Assembly: GCF_024213195.1 (NCBI RefSeq)
Contig: NZ_JANAVF010000003.1
Coordinates: forward strand, 209,420 to 273,419
Source: Streptomyces sp. TBY4
Lineage (GTDB): Bacteria; Actinomycetota; Actinomycetes; Streptomycetales; Streptomycetaceae
Direction of reading: 5' to 3'
DNA length: 64,000 bases
Position numbers and translations under genes: made by a program. Below the pieces are notes generated by a model. The model had not been told where the DNA came from. It made no database searches and saw only the letters and a list, made by a program, of their open reading frames with translations. Shown one piece after another: positions 45,319 to 59,321 of this stretch. Position 1 is the first letter of the stretch. Every line of letters begins with the position of its first letter.

Positions 45319-45689
45319 CGAGCCACGCCTCCCAAGAGCCGCAGCAGTGCGGCATCGAGGTCCCGGGCCAGCTCGTCGAGACCGGCATCACCCGCTCCGG
45401 GCAGAGCCCGTACCACCATCAGGCTACCTTCGGGCAGCTGGGACAGCCGCTCGCGGACGAGATGGCGCAAACGGCGCTTGACCCGATTGCGTACGACGGC
45501 GATGCCGACAGCCTTGCTGACGACGAAACCCGCACGCGTCGAGGGATCGATCTCCCCCGACTCGTGCGGGTCCGTTGCACCGCTTGTACGTAGGTGGACG
45601 ACGAGGAGCGGGCGACCAGCCCGACGGCCTCGACGTACCGCGCTCGCGAAGTCCTCGCGCCGCCTCAGCCGATTGTCGGGAGACAGCAC
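45315..45689 (-). CDS. rnpA: Ribonuclease P protein component
   Basis: 124 residues. It carries the RNR motif ([16 protein letters not shown]) and the N-terminal [20 protein letters not shown]. The protein subunit of RNase P, which matures tRNA 5' ends. GTG start. It follows rpmH, 22 bp away, and overlaps yidD. Confidence 0.96.
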   Translation of the reverse strand: MLSPDNRLRRREDFASAVRRGRRAGRPLLVVHLRTSGATDPHESGEIDPSTRAGFVVSKAVGIAVVRNRVKRRLRHLVRERLSQLPEGSLMVVRALPGAGDAGLDELARDLDAALLRLLGGVAR

Positions 45690-45711
45690 GACGTCACGAT
45701 CCGCCCGTCAG

Positions 45712-45849
45712 TTACGCGGAGAGTTCGGCGCGGCCCTTGCCACGACGGTTCGCGAGGATGGCGCGGCCGGCACGGGTACGCATCCGGAGACGGAAGCCGT
45801 GGGTCTTGGCACGACGGCGGTTGTTCGGCTGGAAGGTGCGCTTGCTCAC
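45712..45849 (-). CDS. rpmH: 50S ribosomal protein L34
   Basis: 45 residues: [20 protein letters not shown] then [19 protein letters not shown], the standard L34 sequence. GTG start at 45849, GGAG ribosome site about seven bases upstream. First gene of the leftward rpmH-rnpA-yidD-yidC group that diverges from dnaA. The gene is too short for routine ORF listing. Confidence 0.98.
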   Translation of the reverse strand: MSKRTFQPNNRRRAKTHGFRLRMRTRAGRAILANRRGKGRAELSA

Positions 45850-46086
45850 TCGGGGGCTCCAGAGAATAAATCGTTGTGGCGGGACATCGCCTGGCTGTCA
45901 CCGTGCGCCCACGAGGAGAAAACTCGCGTGTTCGCCCGAGTGGCACCGCTAAACGATCACAATCAGTGATCTTCGCCCATCGGTAGGCAGGCGGCAGCAG
46001 CCATCGACAACTCGACCTCGTTACGGTACGCGCGGCTACGCCATCCGGTCAAACCGAGCCGACGGTGCCCCACACTGTGCACAGGC

Positions 46087-46095
46087 TGTGGACAA
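46087..46095 (-). promoter_or_regulatory. DnaA box in the dnaA promoter
   Basis: TGTGGACAA, the perfect complement of TTGTCCACA. It lies four bases before the likely -35 element of dnaA, consistent with known DnaA autorepression in streptomycetes. Confidence 0.85.
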
Positions 46096-46099
46096 CGAC

Positions 46100-46129
46100 T
46101 TGAACCGTACCCGCTGGCCTGACTACCGT
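46100..46129 (+). promoter_or_regulatory. Probable dnaA promoter
   Basis: TTGAAC (46100-46105), 18 bases, TACCGT (46124-46129); the dnaA GTG lies about 80 bp downstream. Resembles a HrdB-type promoter; positions inferred by eye. Confidence 0.6.
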
Positions 46130-46208
46130 TGCCTGACCCTGGATTTTTTGTCCCGACCGTCCCAAAGAACCACACATTCGTGGGACCCCCTCTGAGAGAG
46201 CGTGCCCT

Positions 46209-48023
46209 GTGGCTGACGTACCTGCCGATCTTGCCGCAGTGTGGCCAAGGGTGCTCGAAAAGCTCCTCGGGGAGGGACAGAACAGCATCGAGCCCAAGGA
46301 CAAGCAGTGGGTCGAGCGCTGCCAGCCCCTGGCCCTGGTGGCGGACACCGCACTGCTTGCCGTCCCCAATGAGTACGGCAAGCGCGTCCTGGAGGGCCGG
46401 CTCGCCCCGCTCATCAGCGACGCCCTGAGCCGCGAGTGCGGCCGCCCCATCCGGATCGCCATCACCGTCGACGACTCCGCCGGCGAGCCCTCGCCCCCGG
46501 CCGCGACCGGGCCCCCCTCCCGCGACGGGGGCTACGAACCGTACGGCGGCCAGCGCCCCGGCGGACACACCGGACCCGGGGGCCACACGGGACCCGGCGG
46601 CCACACCGGTCCCGCGGACGACCAGCTCCCGAGCGCCCGCCCCGCCTATCCGGACTACCAGCAGCCGCGCTCCGAGCCCGGCGCCTGGCCCCGCGGCGGC
46701 CAGCAGGACGACTACGGCTGGCAGCAGCCCCGCCTCGGCGGCTTCCCCGAGCGCGACCCGTACGCCTCCCCGCAGCCGGGCTACATGCAGCAGTCCGAGC
46801 CCTCCTCCTACGACCAGGGCTCCTACGAACAGCAGAAGTACGAGCAGCAGCAGTACGAGGGCCAGCAGCAGCGCTCCCCGCGCCAGTACGAGCAGCAGGG
46901 GTACGAGCAGCAGTCCGCCCCGCGCCCGGCGCCCAGCCGGCCCGCGCCCTCGGCTCCGTCCGGCGGTTCCACCTCGGGCCCGCTGGAGCCGACCGCACGG
47001 CTGAACCCCAAGTACCTCTTCGACACCTTCGTCATCGGCGCCTCCAACCGCTTCGCGCACGCCGCCGCGGTGGCCGTCGCCGAGGCGCCGGCGAAGGCGT
47101 ACAACCCCCTCTTCATCTATGGGGAGTCGGGCCTCGGCAAGACGCACCTGCTGCACGCCATCGGGCACTACGCGCGGAGCCTCTACCCCGGCACCCGCGT
47201 GCGGTACGTGAGCTCCGAGGAGTTCACCAACGAGTTCATCAACTCGATCCGCGACGGCAAGGGCGACGCGTTCCGCAAGCGCTACCGCGAGATGGACATC
47301 CTGCTCGTCGACGACATCCAGTTCCTGGCGAGCAAGGAGTCGACGCAGGAGGAGTTCTTCCACACCTTCAATACGCTCCACAACGCCAACAAGCAGATCG
47401 TGCTCTCCTCCGACCGGCCGCCCAAGCAGCTCGTCACCCTGGAGGACCGGCTCCGCAACCGCTTCGAGTGGGGTCTGATCACCGACGTCCAGCCGCCCGA
47501 GCTGGAGACCCGCATCGCGATCCTGCGCAAGAAGGCCGTGCAGGAGCAGCTCAACGCCCCGCCGGAGGTCCTGGAGTTCATCGCCTCCCGCATCTCGCGC
47601 AACATCCGCGAGCTGGAGGGGGCGCTGATCCGGGTCACGGCCTTCGCGAGCCTGAACCGGCAGCCGGTGGACCTCGGCCTGACCGAGGACGTACTGAAGA
47701 ACCTGATCCCCGGCGGCGAGGACAGCGCGCCCGAGATCACGGCGACGGACATCATGGCCGCCACCGCCGACTACTTCGGGCTGACCGTGGACGACCTGTG
47801 CGGCTCCTCGCGCAGCCGCGTGCTGGTCACCGCCCGGCAGATCGCCATGTACCTGTGCCGGGAGCTCACGGACCTCTCGCTGCCCAAGATCGGGGCGCAG
47901 TTCGGCGGCCGCGACCACACCACCGTCATGCACGCGGACCGCAAGATCCGCGCCCTGATGGCGGAGCGCCGCTCCATCTACAACCAGGTGACCGAGCTCA
48001 CCAACCGCATCAAGAACGGCTGA
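46209..48023 (+). CDS. dnaA: Chromosomal replication initiator DnaA
   Basis: 604 residues. Domain I (1-~90) interacts with the helicase. Domain II (~95-265) is unusually long and disordered, with GGHTGP repeated three times and Gln/Tyr/Glu-rich stretches. Domain III is the AAA+ core with Walker [12 protein letters not shown] and Walker B LLVDDIQF. Domain IV contains [12 protein letters not shown], the DnaA-box recognition element. Streptomycete DnaA proteins have this long domain II. GTG start at 46209. Confidence 0.98.
   Translation: MADVPADLAAVWPRVLEKLLGEGQNSIEPKDKQWVERCQPLALVADTALLAVPNEYGKRVLEGRLAPLISDALSRECGRPIRIAITVDDSAGEPSPPAATGPPSRDGGYEPYGGQRPGGHTGPGGHTGPGGHTGPADDQLPSARPAYPDYQQPRSEPGAWPRGGQQDDYGWQQPRLGGFPERDPYASPQPGYMQQSEPSSYDQGSYEQQKYEQQQYEGQQQRSPRQYEQQGYEQQSAPRPAPSRPAPSAPSGGSTSGPLEPTARLNPKYLFDTFVIGASNRFAHAAAVAVAEAPAKAYNPLFIYGESGLGKTHLLHAIGHYARSLYPGTRVRYVSSEEFTNEFINSIRDGKGDAFRKRYREMDILLVDDIQFLASKESTQEEFFHTFNTLHNANKQIVLSSDRPPKQLVTLEDRLRNRFEWGLITDVQPPELETRIAILRKKAVQEQLNAPPEVLEFIASRISRNIRELEGALIRVTAFASLNRQPVDLGLTEDVLKNLIPGGEDSAPEITATDIMAATADYFGLTVDDLCGSSRSRVLVTARQIAMYLCRELTDLSLPKIGAQFGGRDHTTVMHADRKIRALMAERRSIYNQVTELTNRIKNG
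46561..46614. repeat. In-frame GGHTGP tandem repeat of dnaA
   Basis: Three 18-bp units, each encoding GGHTGP, in domain II; a region that tolerates expansion and contraction. Confidence 0.75.
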
Positions 48024-48081
48024 CGCCGGCGCTGTGCACGTGCCGCAGAGGTGCCGTCGAGGCCCCTCCAAACGCTGTGAG

Positions 48082-48113
48082 AGGGCGCTCCCGGGTCACT
48101 TCGGGGGCGCCCT
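48082..48113 (+). terminator. dnaA terminator
   Basis: An 11-bp stem with one G-U pair (48082-48092 with 48103-48113) 60 bp after the dnaA stop, followed by TTCTTCGT. Confidence 0.65.
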
Positions 48114-48310
48114 TCTTCGTGCGTGCGCCCCCGACCTGTTCGAATACGCCCCCCTGGAGCCAACTCATCCACAGATTGGGCGACTTTCTTCCGTCCACAC
48201 CCTGGGGACGGCTTCCACAACCCACAAGACTGTCCACAGGGCCCAGGCGTGAGGCACCATCAGGGCTGGTCAGACCCCTGTGGAATTGTGCGCAACGACT
48301 GTCCACAGGC

Positions 48311-48333
48311 TGTGGACGAAAATTTCGTCCACA
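48311..48333. repeat. Head-to-head DnaA-box palindrome in oriC
   Basis: TGTGGACGAAA then TTTCGTCCACA around one central base is a perfect 23-bp dyad made of two TCGTCCACA boxes facing outward, with an AT-rich centre (AAAATTT). Confidence 0.9.
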
Positions 48334-48642
48334 GGTCTGTCCACCGCGTTGTCCACCGGCGGTCCACAGCTTCCCGGGTCCTGTGCACAGGATGGGACGA
48401 GTTCCCCACACCGTTGTCCACTGTTCGGCAACAGGGAACCCCCTGTCACCGCCCCGAGTGAAAGCGGTCACACCGAAGTCGACGTTTGGGTTGTGGAGTA
48501 CTCGGGAAAACCTGGGGACGCACCTGTGGAGTAGTGGGGGTCGTCTGGGGACGGCCTGTGCAGAAGTTTTTGTTCTCCACAGAGACACTGGGTTGTCCAC
48601 CGGTGCCGCCCACAGGGTGTGGGGATAAAAAACACGGCCTGA

Positions 48643-48677
48643 CCTGTGGAAACACTGTTATCCACCGTTTCCACAGG
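48643..48677. repeat. Second DnaA-box inverted repeat in oriC
   Basis: CCTGTGGAAAC (48643-48653) and GTTTCCACAGG (48667-48677) are perfect 11-bp arms around a 13-base spacer that contains another box (TTATCCACC). Confidence 0.85.
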
Positions 48678-48902
48678 CCCTACTACTACCCCCATAGAGA
48701 GTTAGCCCGGTTTCGGTTTTCAAGCAGGTCCTGTGCACAACTCGGTGGATCGCCCTCCCCGACACCTCGCTCCCGACTTGACCGCCAGCAGCGACGACTG
48801 TCGGCGCCGTACGTCAGACTGGTCCCCGGCATCGGTCGAGGCATCGACGAGCCGACGACGAAGGCCGGCAGACGAGCGAGCAACAGCAGGAGGCGGTTTC
48901 CG

Positions 48903-50033
48903 GTGAAGATCCGGGTGGAGCGCGACGTACTCGCGGAGGCGGTGGCCTGGGCTGCCCGTAGCCTCCCGGCCCGGCCGCCGGTGCCCGTTCTCGCGGGCCT
49001 GCTGCTGAAGGCCGAGGAGGGCAAGCTGTCCCTCTCCGGCTTCGACTACGAGGTCTCGGCCCGCGTCTCCGTCGAGGCGGACGTCGAGGAGGACGGCACC
49101 GTCCTGGTCTCCGGCCGGCTGCTCGCCGACATCTGCCGCGCCCTCCCCAACCGCCCGGTGGAGATTTCCACAGACGGTGTACGGGCGACCGTGGTCTGCG
49201 GCTCCTCGCGGTTCACACTCCACACCCTGCCTGTGGAGGAGTACCCGGCGCTGCCGACGATGCCCACCGCGACCGGCACCGTGCCCGGCGAGGTCTTCGC
49301 CTCCGCCGCCGCCCAGGTCGCCATCGCCGCCGGCCGCGACGACACGCTGCCCGTGCTGACCGGTGTGCGCATCGAGATCGAGGGCGACAAGGTCACCCTC
49401 GCCTCCACCGACCGCTACCGCTTTGCGGTCCGCGAGTTCCTGTGGAAGCCCGAGGACCCCGAGGCCTCGGCCGTGGCCCTGGTGCCCGCCAAGACCCTCC
49501 TGGACACCGCCAAGTCGCTCACCAGCGGCGACACGGTCACCATCGCGCTGTCGGGCTCCGGCCAGGGCGAGGGCCTCATCGGCTTCGAGGGCGCCGGCCG
49601 GCGCACCACCACCCGCCTCCTCGAGGGCGACCTGCCGAAGTACCGCACGCTCTTCCCGACGGAGTTCAACTCGGTCGCCGTGATCGAGACCGCCCCGTTC
49701 GTCGAGGCCGTCAAGCGCGTGGCCCTGGTCGCCGAGCGCAACACCCCGGTCCGCCTCAGCTTCGAGCAGGGCGTGCTGATCCTGGAGGCCGGCTCCTCCG
49801 ACGATGCACAGGCTGTGGAGCGCGTCGACGCGAAGCTGGAGGGCGACGACATCTCGATCGCCTTCAACCCGACCTTCCTGCTGGACGGCCTGAGCGCGAT
49901 CGACTCGCCGGCCGCGCAGCTGAGCTTCACCACGTCCACCAAGCCGGCGCTGCTCAGCGGCCGCCCGGCCGTCGACGCCGAGGCCGACGAGGCGTACAAG
50001 TACCTGATCATGCCGGTCCGCCTCTCCGGCTGA
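48903..50033 (+). CDS. dnaN: DNA polymerase III sliding clamp, beta subunit
   Basis: 376 residues, beginning MKIRVERDVLAEAVAWAAR and ending YLIMPVRLSG, with the three-domain clamp fold and the conserved FLWKPEDPEAS and EFNSVAVIETAPFVEAVKRV blocks. It holds the polymerase on DNA. The GTG at 48903 follows GGAGGCGG. The longer frame from oriC is not coding. A terminator follows at 50061. Confidence 0.97.
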   Translation: MKIRVERDVLAEAVAWAARSLPARPPVPVLAGLLLKAEEGKLSLSGFDYEVSARVSVEADVEEDGTVLVSGRLLADICRALPNRPVEISTDGVRATVVCGSSRFTLHTLPVEEYPALPTMPTATGTVPGEVFASAAAQVAIAAGRDDTLPVLTGVRIEIEGDKVTLASTDRYRFAVREFLWKPEDPEASAVALVPAKTLLDTAKSLTSGDTVTIALSGSGQGEGLIGFEGAGRRTTTRLLEGDLPKYRTLFPTEFNSVAVIETAPFVEAVKRVALVAERNTPVRLSFEQGVLILEAGSSDDAQAVERVDAKLEGDDISIAFNPTFLLDGLSAIDSPAAQLSFTTSTKPALLSGRPAVDAEADEAYKYLIMPVRLSG

Positions 50034-50060
50034 GCCCGGGAACCGACGCGGCACGCCCCC

Positions 50061-50095
50061 CGGGCCCGGCCCCGCTTCCCGCGGGACCGGGCCCG
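50061..50095 (+). terminator. Hairpin after dnaN
   Basis: A 13-position stem with one mismatch (CGGGCCCGG at 50061-50069 pairing with 50087-50095, plus three inner pairs), 28 bp past the dnaN stop. Confidence 0.65.
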
Positions 50096-50250
50096 AGGGC
50101 GTTCCACCGCCCGCCGAGAGCCCCGGCGCCGACACCCGGAGTGCCCGTGGCGCCGGGCGCCACGGCCCGGCGTAGGCTCGGGACGGGGGATGTCCCCGGG
50201 TCAGGGGCGAACCCCGGCACAGACGGCCACAACGCTTAAGGAACCACCTG

Positions 50251-51126
50251 ATGGAGCTTGGTCTCGTCGGTCTCGGCAAGATGGGCGGCAACATGCGCGA
50301 GCGCATCCGCCGCGCCGGCCACACCGTCATCGGATACGACCGCAACCCGGACCTCGCCGATGTCCACAGCCTGTCGGAACTTGTGGACAGCCTGCAGGCC
50401 CCCCGCGTGGTGTGGGTCATGGTCCCGGCCGGCGCGGCGACCCAGTCCACCGTCGACGAGCTCGCGGGCCTGCTCTCGCCCGGCGACATCGTCGTCGACG
50501 GCGGCAACTCGCGCTGGACCGACGACGAGAAGCACGGCGCCGAGCTGGCCGCCAAGGGCATCGGCTTCGTGGACTGCGGAGTCTCGGGCGGCGTGTGGGG
50601 CCTGGAGAACGGCTACGCGCTGATGTACGGCGGCGACAAGGAGCACGTCGCGGCCGTCCAGCCGATCTTCGACGCCCTCAAGCCCGAGGGCGAGTTCGGC
50701 GCCGTGCACGCGGGCAAGATCGGTGCCGGCCACTTCGCGAAGATGGTCCACAACGGCATCGAGTACGCCATGATGCAGGCCTACGCCGAGGGCTGGGAGC
50801 TCCTGGAGAAGGTCGACTCGGTCACCGACGTCCGCGAGGTCTTCCGGTCCTGGCAGGAGGGCACGGTCATCCGTTCCTGGCTGCTGGACCTGGCCGTGAA
50901 CGCGCTGGACGAGGACGAGCACCTGCAGGAGCTGCGCGGCTTCGCGCAGGACTCCGGCGAGGGCCGCTGGACGGTCGAGGCCGCGATCGACAACGCCGTG
51001 CCGCTGCCCGCGATCACGGCCTCGCTCTTCGCGCGCTTCGCGTCCCGCCAGGACGACTCCCCGCAGATGAAGATGATCGCCGCGCTGCGCAACCAGTTCG
51101 GCGGCCACGCGGTCGAGAAGAAGTAA
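50251..51126 (+). CDS. gnd: 6-phosphogluconate dehydrogenase (decarboxylating), short form
   Basis: 291 residues. The Rossmann motif [17 protein letters not shown] and the [22 protein letters not shown] active-site region (Lys, His, Asn) identify 6PGDH. This is the ~300-residue type, not the ~470-residue enzyme. It makes ribulose-5-phosphate and reduced cofactor. Located between dnaN and recF as in other actinomycetes. AAGGA before the ATG. DnaA-like boxes lie inside its 5' end (50360-50390). Confidence 0.95.
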   Translation: MELGLVGLGKMGGNMRERIRRAGHTVIGYDRNPDLADVHSLSELVDSLQAPRVVWVMVPAGAATQSTVDELAGLLSPGDIVVDGGNSRWTDDEKHGAELAAKGIGFVDCGVSGGVWGLENGYALMYGGDKEHVAAVQPIFDALKPEGEFGAVHAGKIGAGHFAKMVHNGIEYAMMQAYAEGWELLEKVDSVTDVREVFRSWQEGTVIRSWLLDLAVNALDEDEHLQELRGFAQDSGEGRWTVEAAIDNAVPLPAITASLFARFASRQDDSPQMKMIAALRNQFGGHAVEKK

Positions 51127-51195
51127 TCCACAACCGCTCCACAGGTCCACACAGATCCACAGATCCAGGTCTGGATGTGCACAGCCTGTGGAGCG
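51124..51195. promoter_or_regulatory. Five DnaA-box-like 9-mers in the gnd-recF gap
   Basis: TAATCCACA (51124-51132), CGCTCCACA (51135-51143), AGGTCCACA (51143-51151), AGATCCACA (51153-51161), and TGTGGAGCG (51187-51195, minus strand). All keep the TCCACA core. Individually they may be weak, but the spacing of ~8-11 bp is dense. Confidence 0.6.
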
Positions 51196-51238
51196 GAGAA
51201 CAGCAGAGCAGCAGGAAGCCGGGGGAGGTCGGCGCCAC

Positions 51239-52375
51239 ATGCACGTCTCGCATCTCTCGTTGGCCGACTTCCGCTCGTACGCCCGGGCCGAGGTTCCCCT
51301 CGACCCGGGCGTCACCGCTTTCGTGGGCCCCAACGGCCAGGGCAAGACCAATCTGGTCGAGGCGATCGGCTACCTCGCGACGCTCGGCAGCCACCGGGTC
51401 TCCTCGGACGCCCCGCTCGTGCGGATGGGCGCCGAGCGCGCCGTCATCCGGGCCGCCGTCACCCAGGGCGAGCGGCAGCAGCTCGTGGAGCTGGAGCTGA
51501 ACCCGGGGCGCGCCAACCGGGCCCGGATCAACAGGTCCTCGCAGGTGCGGCCGCGGGACGTGCTGGGCATCGTGCGGACCGTGCTGTTCGCCCCCGAGGA
51601 CCTGGCCCTGGTCAAGGGTGATCCCGGGGAGCGGCGCCGCTTCCTCGACGAGCTCGTCACGGCCCGCTCGCCGCGCATGGCGGCCGTCCGCTCGGACTAC
51701 GAGCGGGTGCTCAAGCAGCGCAACACCCTGCTGAAGTCGGCGGCGATGGCCCGCCGGCACGGCGGCCGCTCCATGGACATGTCCACGCTCGACGTGTGGG
51801 ACCAGCACCTGGCGCGCACGGGCGCGGAGCTGCTCGCCCACCGGCTCGACCTGCTCGCGACCCTGCTGCCGCTGGCGGACAAGGCGTACGAGCAGCTCGC
51901 GCCCGGCGGCGGCCCGCTCGGGGTGGCCTACAAGTCCTCCGCGGGCGAGCAGGTGGACGGCGGCGGGGCCCGCACCCGCGAGGCGCTCTACGAGGTCCTC
52001 CTCGGTGCGCTGGGGGAGGTGCGCAAGCAGGAGATCGAGCGCGGGGTGACCCTCGTCGGCCCGCACCGCGACGACGTGCTGCTGCGCCTGGGGGAGCTGC
52101 CGGCGAAGGGGTACGCGAGCCACGGCGAGTCCTGGTCGTACGCGCTGGCCCTGCGGCTGGCCTCCTACGAGCTGCTGCGCTCGGAGGGCAGCGAGCCGGT
52201 GCTGATCCTCGACGACGTGTTCGCGGAGCTGGACGCGCGGCGCCGGGAGCGGCTGGCGGAGCTGGTGGCGCCGGGCGAGCAGGTGCTGGTGACGGCGGCC
52301 GTGGACGACGACGTGCCCGGGGTGCTGGTCGGGACCCGGTTCGCGGTGTCCGGCGGGGAGGTGACCCGGCTGTGA
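51239..52375 (+). CDS. recF: DNA replication/repair protein RecF
   Basis: 378 residues. ABC-type ATPase: [19 protein letters not shown] at the N-terminus, Walker [15 protein letters not shown], and Walker [19 protein letters not shown] near residue 320. RecF helps load RecA at gaps. It is the usual recF downstream of dnaN and gnd. GGGGGAGG before the ATG. Its stop overlaps the dciA start (GTGA). Confidence 0.96.
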   Translation: MHVSHLSLADFRSYARAEVPLDPGVTAFVGPNGQGKTNLVEAIGYLATLGSHRVSSDAPLVRMGAERAVIRAAVTQGERQQLVELELNPGRANRARINRSSQVRPRDVLGIVRTVLFAPEDLALVKGDPGERRRFLDELVTARSPRMAAVRSDYERVLKQRNTLLKSAAMARRHGGRSMDMSTLDVWDQHLARTGAELLAHRLDLLATLLPLADKAYEQLAPGGGPLGVAYKSSAGEQVDGGGARTREALYEVLLGALGEVRKQEIERGVTLVGPHRDDVLLRLGELPAKGYASHGESWSYALALRLASYELLRSEGSEPVLILDDVFAELDARRRERLAELVAPGEQVLVTAAVDDDVPGVLVGTRFAVSGGEVTRL

Positions 52376-52929
52376 GCGGCAAGGAGCAGGACCCCTCGCA
52401 GAACCCCCAGTCGCAGGACCCGCCGCGCAAGGCGGCCGAGCCCTCGGGCGTGGACCTGGCGCGCCAGGCGCTGGCGGCGGCGCGCGAGCAGGCGCGGGCC
52501 CGCGGCAACGCGGCGCAGAACAAGAAGGGCGGCTACCGGCCGGGCCTGCGCTCGGGCGCCCGCGCGGACGGCCGGGACCCGATGCCGCTGATGGCGGCGC
52601 TGGACCGGCTGCGCACGGAGCGCGGCTGGGAGATGCCGATGGCGGTGGCGGGCGTGATGGAGCGCTGGCCGGAGATCGTCGGCCGGGACATCGCGACGCA
52701 CTGCGTTCCGGACCGGTACGAGGACCGCGAGCTGGTGGTCCGCTGCGATTCCTCGGCGTGGGCGGCGCAGCTGAAGCTGCTGGCGCCGCAGCTGGTGGCC
52801 CGGCTCAACGCGGACCTGGGGCAGGGCACCGTCCGGCTGATCAAGGTGCACGGCCCTGGCGGCGGGCCCAAGCGGTACGGGCCCCTGCGGGCGCCGGGGA
52901 GCACCGGCCCGGGGGACAACTACGGGTGA
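52372..52929 (+). CDS. dciA: DciA-family helicase-loading protein (DUF721)
   Basis: 185 residues. The disordered Gln/Pro/Arg-rich N-terminal ~65 residues precede the DUF721/DciA domain ([43 protein letters not shown]...SSAWAAQL). DciA works with DnaA to bring DnaB to the origin in bacteria that lack DnaC/DnaI. It starts GTG, overlapping recF by four bases. The usual gyrB gene follows after a 461-bp gap. Confidence 0.9.
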   Translation: MSGKEQDPSQNPQSQDPPRKAAEPSGVDLARQALAAAREQARARGNAAQNKKGGYRPGLRSGARADGRDPMPLMAALDRLRTERGWEMPMAVAGVMERWPEIVGRDIATHCVPDRYEDRELVVRCDSSAWAAQLKLLAPQLVARLNADLGQGTVRLIKVHGPGGGPKRYGPLRAPGSTGPGDNYG

Positions 52930-55424
<2,495 letters not shown>

Positions 55425-55464
55425 GTCGGCTCAGCTGACCGCCTGAAAGGATCTTTGACCAGCA

Positions 55465-58077
<2,613 letters not shown>

Positions 58078-58079
58078 GC

Positions 58080-58724
58080 GTGAGCGGAGCCACGGGCGCC
58101 GGACCGGCCCACACTGGAGCGAACGGTGCCCGTGGCCCCGCCACGGACTCCCAGGGGGGAACCGTGACGGACACCCGAGGACCGCAGCCGCCTCAGTCGC
58201 CGCAGTCGCATCAGACTCAGGCCGGGGCGGGCCCTCAGCAGCCCTACCACCCGCCGCAGGCGTACCCGGTGCCCTCGGGCCCCGGGGCGCCGCGGGGGGC
58301 GGGAGAGCCCGGAGCGCAGCGCAAGCCGCGCACGGGGGCACGTATGGCGCCCAGGACGCGCAAGGCGCGGCTCAGGGTGGCCAAGGCCGACCCCTGGTCG
58401 GTGATGAAGGTCAGCTTCCTGCTGTCGATCGCGCTGGGCGTGTGCACGATCGTCGCCGCGGTGGTGCTGTGGATGGTCATGGACGCCATGGGCATCTTCT
58501 CCAGCGTCGGCGGCACGATCAGTGAGGCGACCGGCTCGAACGAGAGCAACGGCTTCGACCTCCAGACCTTCCTGTCGCTGCCGCGCGTTCTGATCTTCAC
58601 GACGGTGATCTCGGTCATCGACGTGGTGCTCATGACGGCGCTGGCGACCCTGGGCGCGTTCATCTACAACCTGTCGGCGGGCTTCGTCGGCGGTGTGGAG
58701 CTGACGCTTGCCGAGGACGAGTAG
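58080..58724 (+). CDS. DUF3566 domain membrane protein
   Basis: 214 residues. The N-terminal ~90 residues are Pro/Gln/Gly-rich and disordered. The DUF3566 domain follows (RVAKADPWSVMKVSFLLSIALGVCTIVAAVVLWMVMDAMG), with two hydrophobic helices and the C-terminal block AFIYNLSAGFVGGVELTLAEDE. It is conserved just downstream of gyrA in actinobacteria. The function is unknown; the GTG start almost touches the gyrA stop. Confidence 0.87.
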   Translation: MSGATGAGPAHTGANGARGPATDSQGGTVTDTRGPQPPQSPQSHQTQAGAGPQQPYHPPQAYPVPSGPGAPRGAGEPGAQRKPRTGARMAPRTRKARLRVAKADPWSVMKVSFLLSIALGVCTIVAAVVLWMVMDAMGIFSSVGGTISEATGSNESNGFDLQTFLSLPRVLIFTTVISVIDVVLMTALATLGAFIYNLSAGFVGGVELTLAEDE

Positions 58725-58777
58725 CCACTCCGGGGACGGGGCTGGTGACCTGCGTAGATGGGTCACGGGAACCGATT

Positions 58778-58806
58778 TTGGAGTCACCGGGTCTGTGCGC
58801 TAACCT
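58778..58806 (+). promoter_or_regulatory. tRNA-Ile promoter
   Basis: TTGGAG (58778-58783), 17 bases, TAACCT (58801-58806), with tRNA-Ile beginning 26 bp downstream. Confidence 0.6.
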
Positions 58807-58831
58807 TCAGGAGTCAGCGCGCAGCGCGGAT

Positions 58832-58905
58832 GGGGCTATAGCTCAGTTGGTTAGAGCGCATCCCTGATAAGGATGAGGCCACAGGTTCAAATCCTGTTAG
58901 CCCCA
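58832..58905 (+). tRNA. ileT: tRNA-Ile (anticodon GAT)
   Basis: 74 nt with a complete cloverleaf: acceptor GGGGCTA/TAGCCCC plus discriminator A, D-loop AGTTGGTTAGA, anticodon loop CTGATAA (GAT at 58866-58868), and GGTTCAAATCC T-arm. CA follows in the genome, so CCA may be partly encoded. The gene symbol is generic. Confidence 0.97.
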
Positions 58906-58913
58906 CAGTGTCG

Positions 58914-58944
58914 AAGACCCCCAGGCCCATGGCCTGGGGGTCTT
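58914..58944 (+). terminator. Terminator after tRNA-Ile
   Basis: A 14-bp perfect stem AAGACCCCCAGGCC with its complement (58914-58927, 58931-58944; loop CAT), with a short U run (CTTTG). Confidence 0.85.
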
Positions 58945-59062
58945 TGTCGTTGGGCCAGTTGGTGGATCGGTTGGTGGGCCGGTAGGTCACCGATCGGTAT
59001 CGGTCGGTGTGTATTGTTGGGCGCCAGAAGTCCCCTACGTCAACGAAAGACGAGGTCGCGCG

Positions 59063-59197
59063 GTGAAGAAGCTGCTCCTGGTCGCACTGGCCGCCATCGG
59101 CGGGCTCCTCGTGTACCGCCAGATCCAGGCGGACCGCGCAGAGCAGGACCTGTGGACGGAGGCAACCGACTCCGTGCCTTCTGGTTCCGGTGTGTGA
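59063..59197 (+). CDS. DLW-39 family protein
   Basis: A 44-residue microprotein: MKKLLLVALAAIGGLLVYRQ then IQADRAEQDLWTEATDSV. A single hydrophobic N-terminal helix (membrane anchor) precedes the DLW motif that gives the family its name; the function is unknown. Found downstream of gyrA in actinobacteria. GTG 59063 follows CGAGGTCGCGCG. The longer frame from ATG 59009 adds an upstream sequence that lacks conservation. Confidence 0.85.
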   Translation: MKKLLLVALAAIGGLLVYRQIQADRAEQDLWTEATDSVPSGSGV

Positions 59198-59216
59198 GAC
59201 CCGAGGTTGATCCCAG

Positions 59217-59246
59217 AGCCCCGACTGCCGCTGCGGTCGGGGCTTT
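59217..59246 (+). terminator. Terminator after the DLW-39 gene
   Basis: A stem AGCCCCGAC/GTCGGGGCT (59217-59225 with 59236-59244) extended by T-G, G-C and C-G pairs, followed by TTG. Confidence 0.75.
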
Positions 59247-59321
59247 GTGCTGCTCTGTGACGAATTGTTGCGGTATGCAAAGTTGTTGCTTGCGTTGGCA
59301 AACTCGGGGTGGGTGCGTGTG

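Larger units (their letters stand above)
45850..46208. other. rpmH-dnaA divergent promoter region
   Basis: 359 bp without a gene. It contains the dnaA promoter and DnaA box (see separate entries) and, on the other strand, the rpmH promoter which I cannot place exactly; TCACAATCAGTGA at 45957-45969 is a small inverted sequence there. Confidence 0.7.
48024..48902. other. oriC: oriC, chromosomal origin of replication
   Basis: The 879-bp gap between dnaA and dnaN holds about twenty DnaA-box-like 9-mers. Plus strand: 48165, 48191, 48211, 48230, 48299, 48325, 48337, 48349, 48360, 48414, 48573, 48593, 48658, 48667. Minus strand: 48279, 48311, 48492, 48525, 48618, 48645 (start coordinates). They form two groups, 48165-48422 and 48492-48675, as described for S. 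coelicolor/S. lividans oriC. AT-rich patches near 48565 and 48622-48634 are candidates for unwinding. Two pairs of boxes form large palindromes. Confidence 0.96.

Noticed and set aside
48380..48391. CCTGTGCACAGG palindrome and other TGTGCACA sites in oriC considered as DnaA boxes
   Set aside because: They keep only part of the box and lack the TCCACA core, so I did not count them.
46436..48628. 730-residue plus-strand ORF running through dnaA into oriC
   Set aside because: Out of frame with DnaA, Arg/Pro/Ala-rich, and reads into the origin; a GC shadow.
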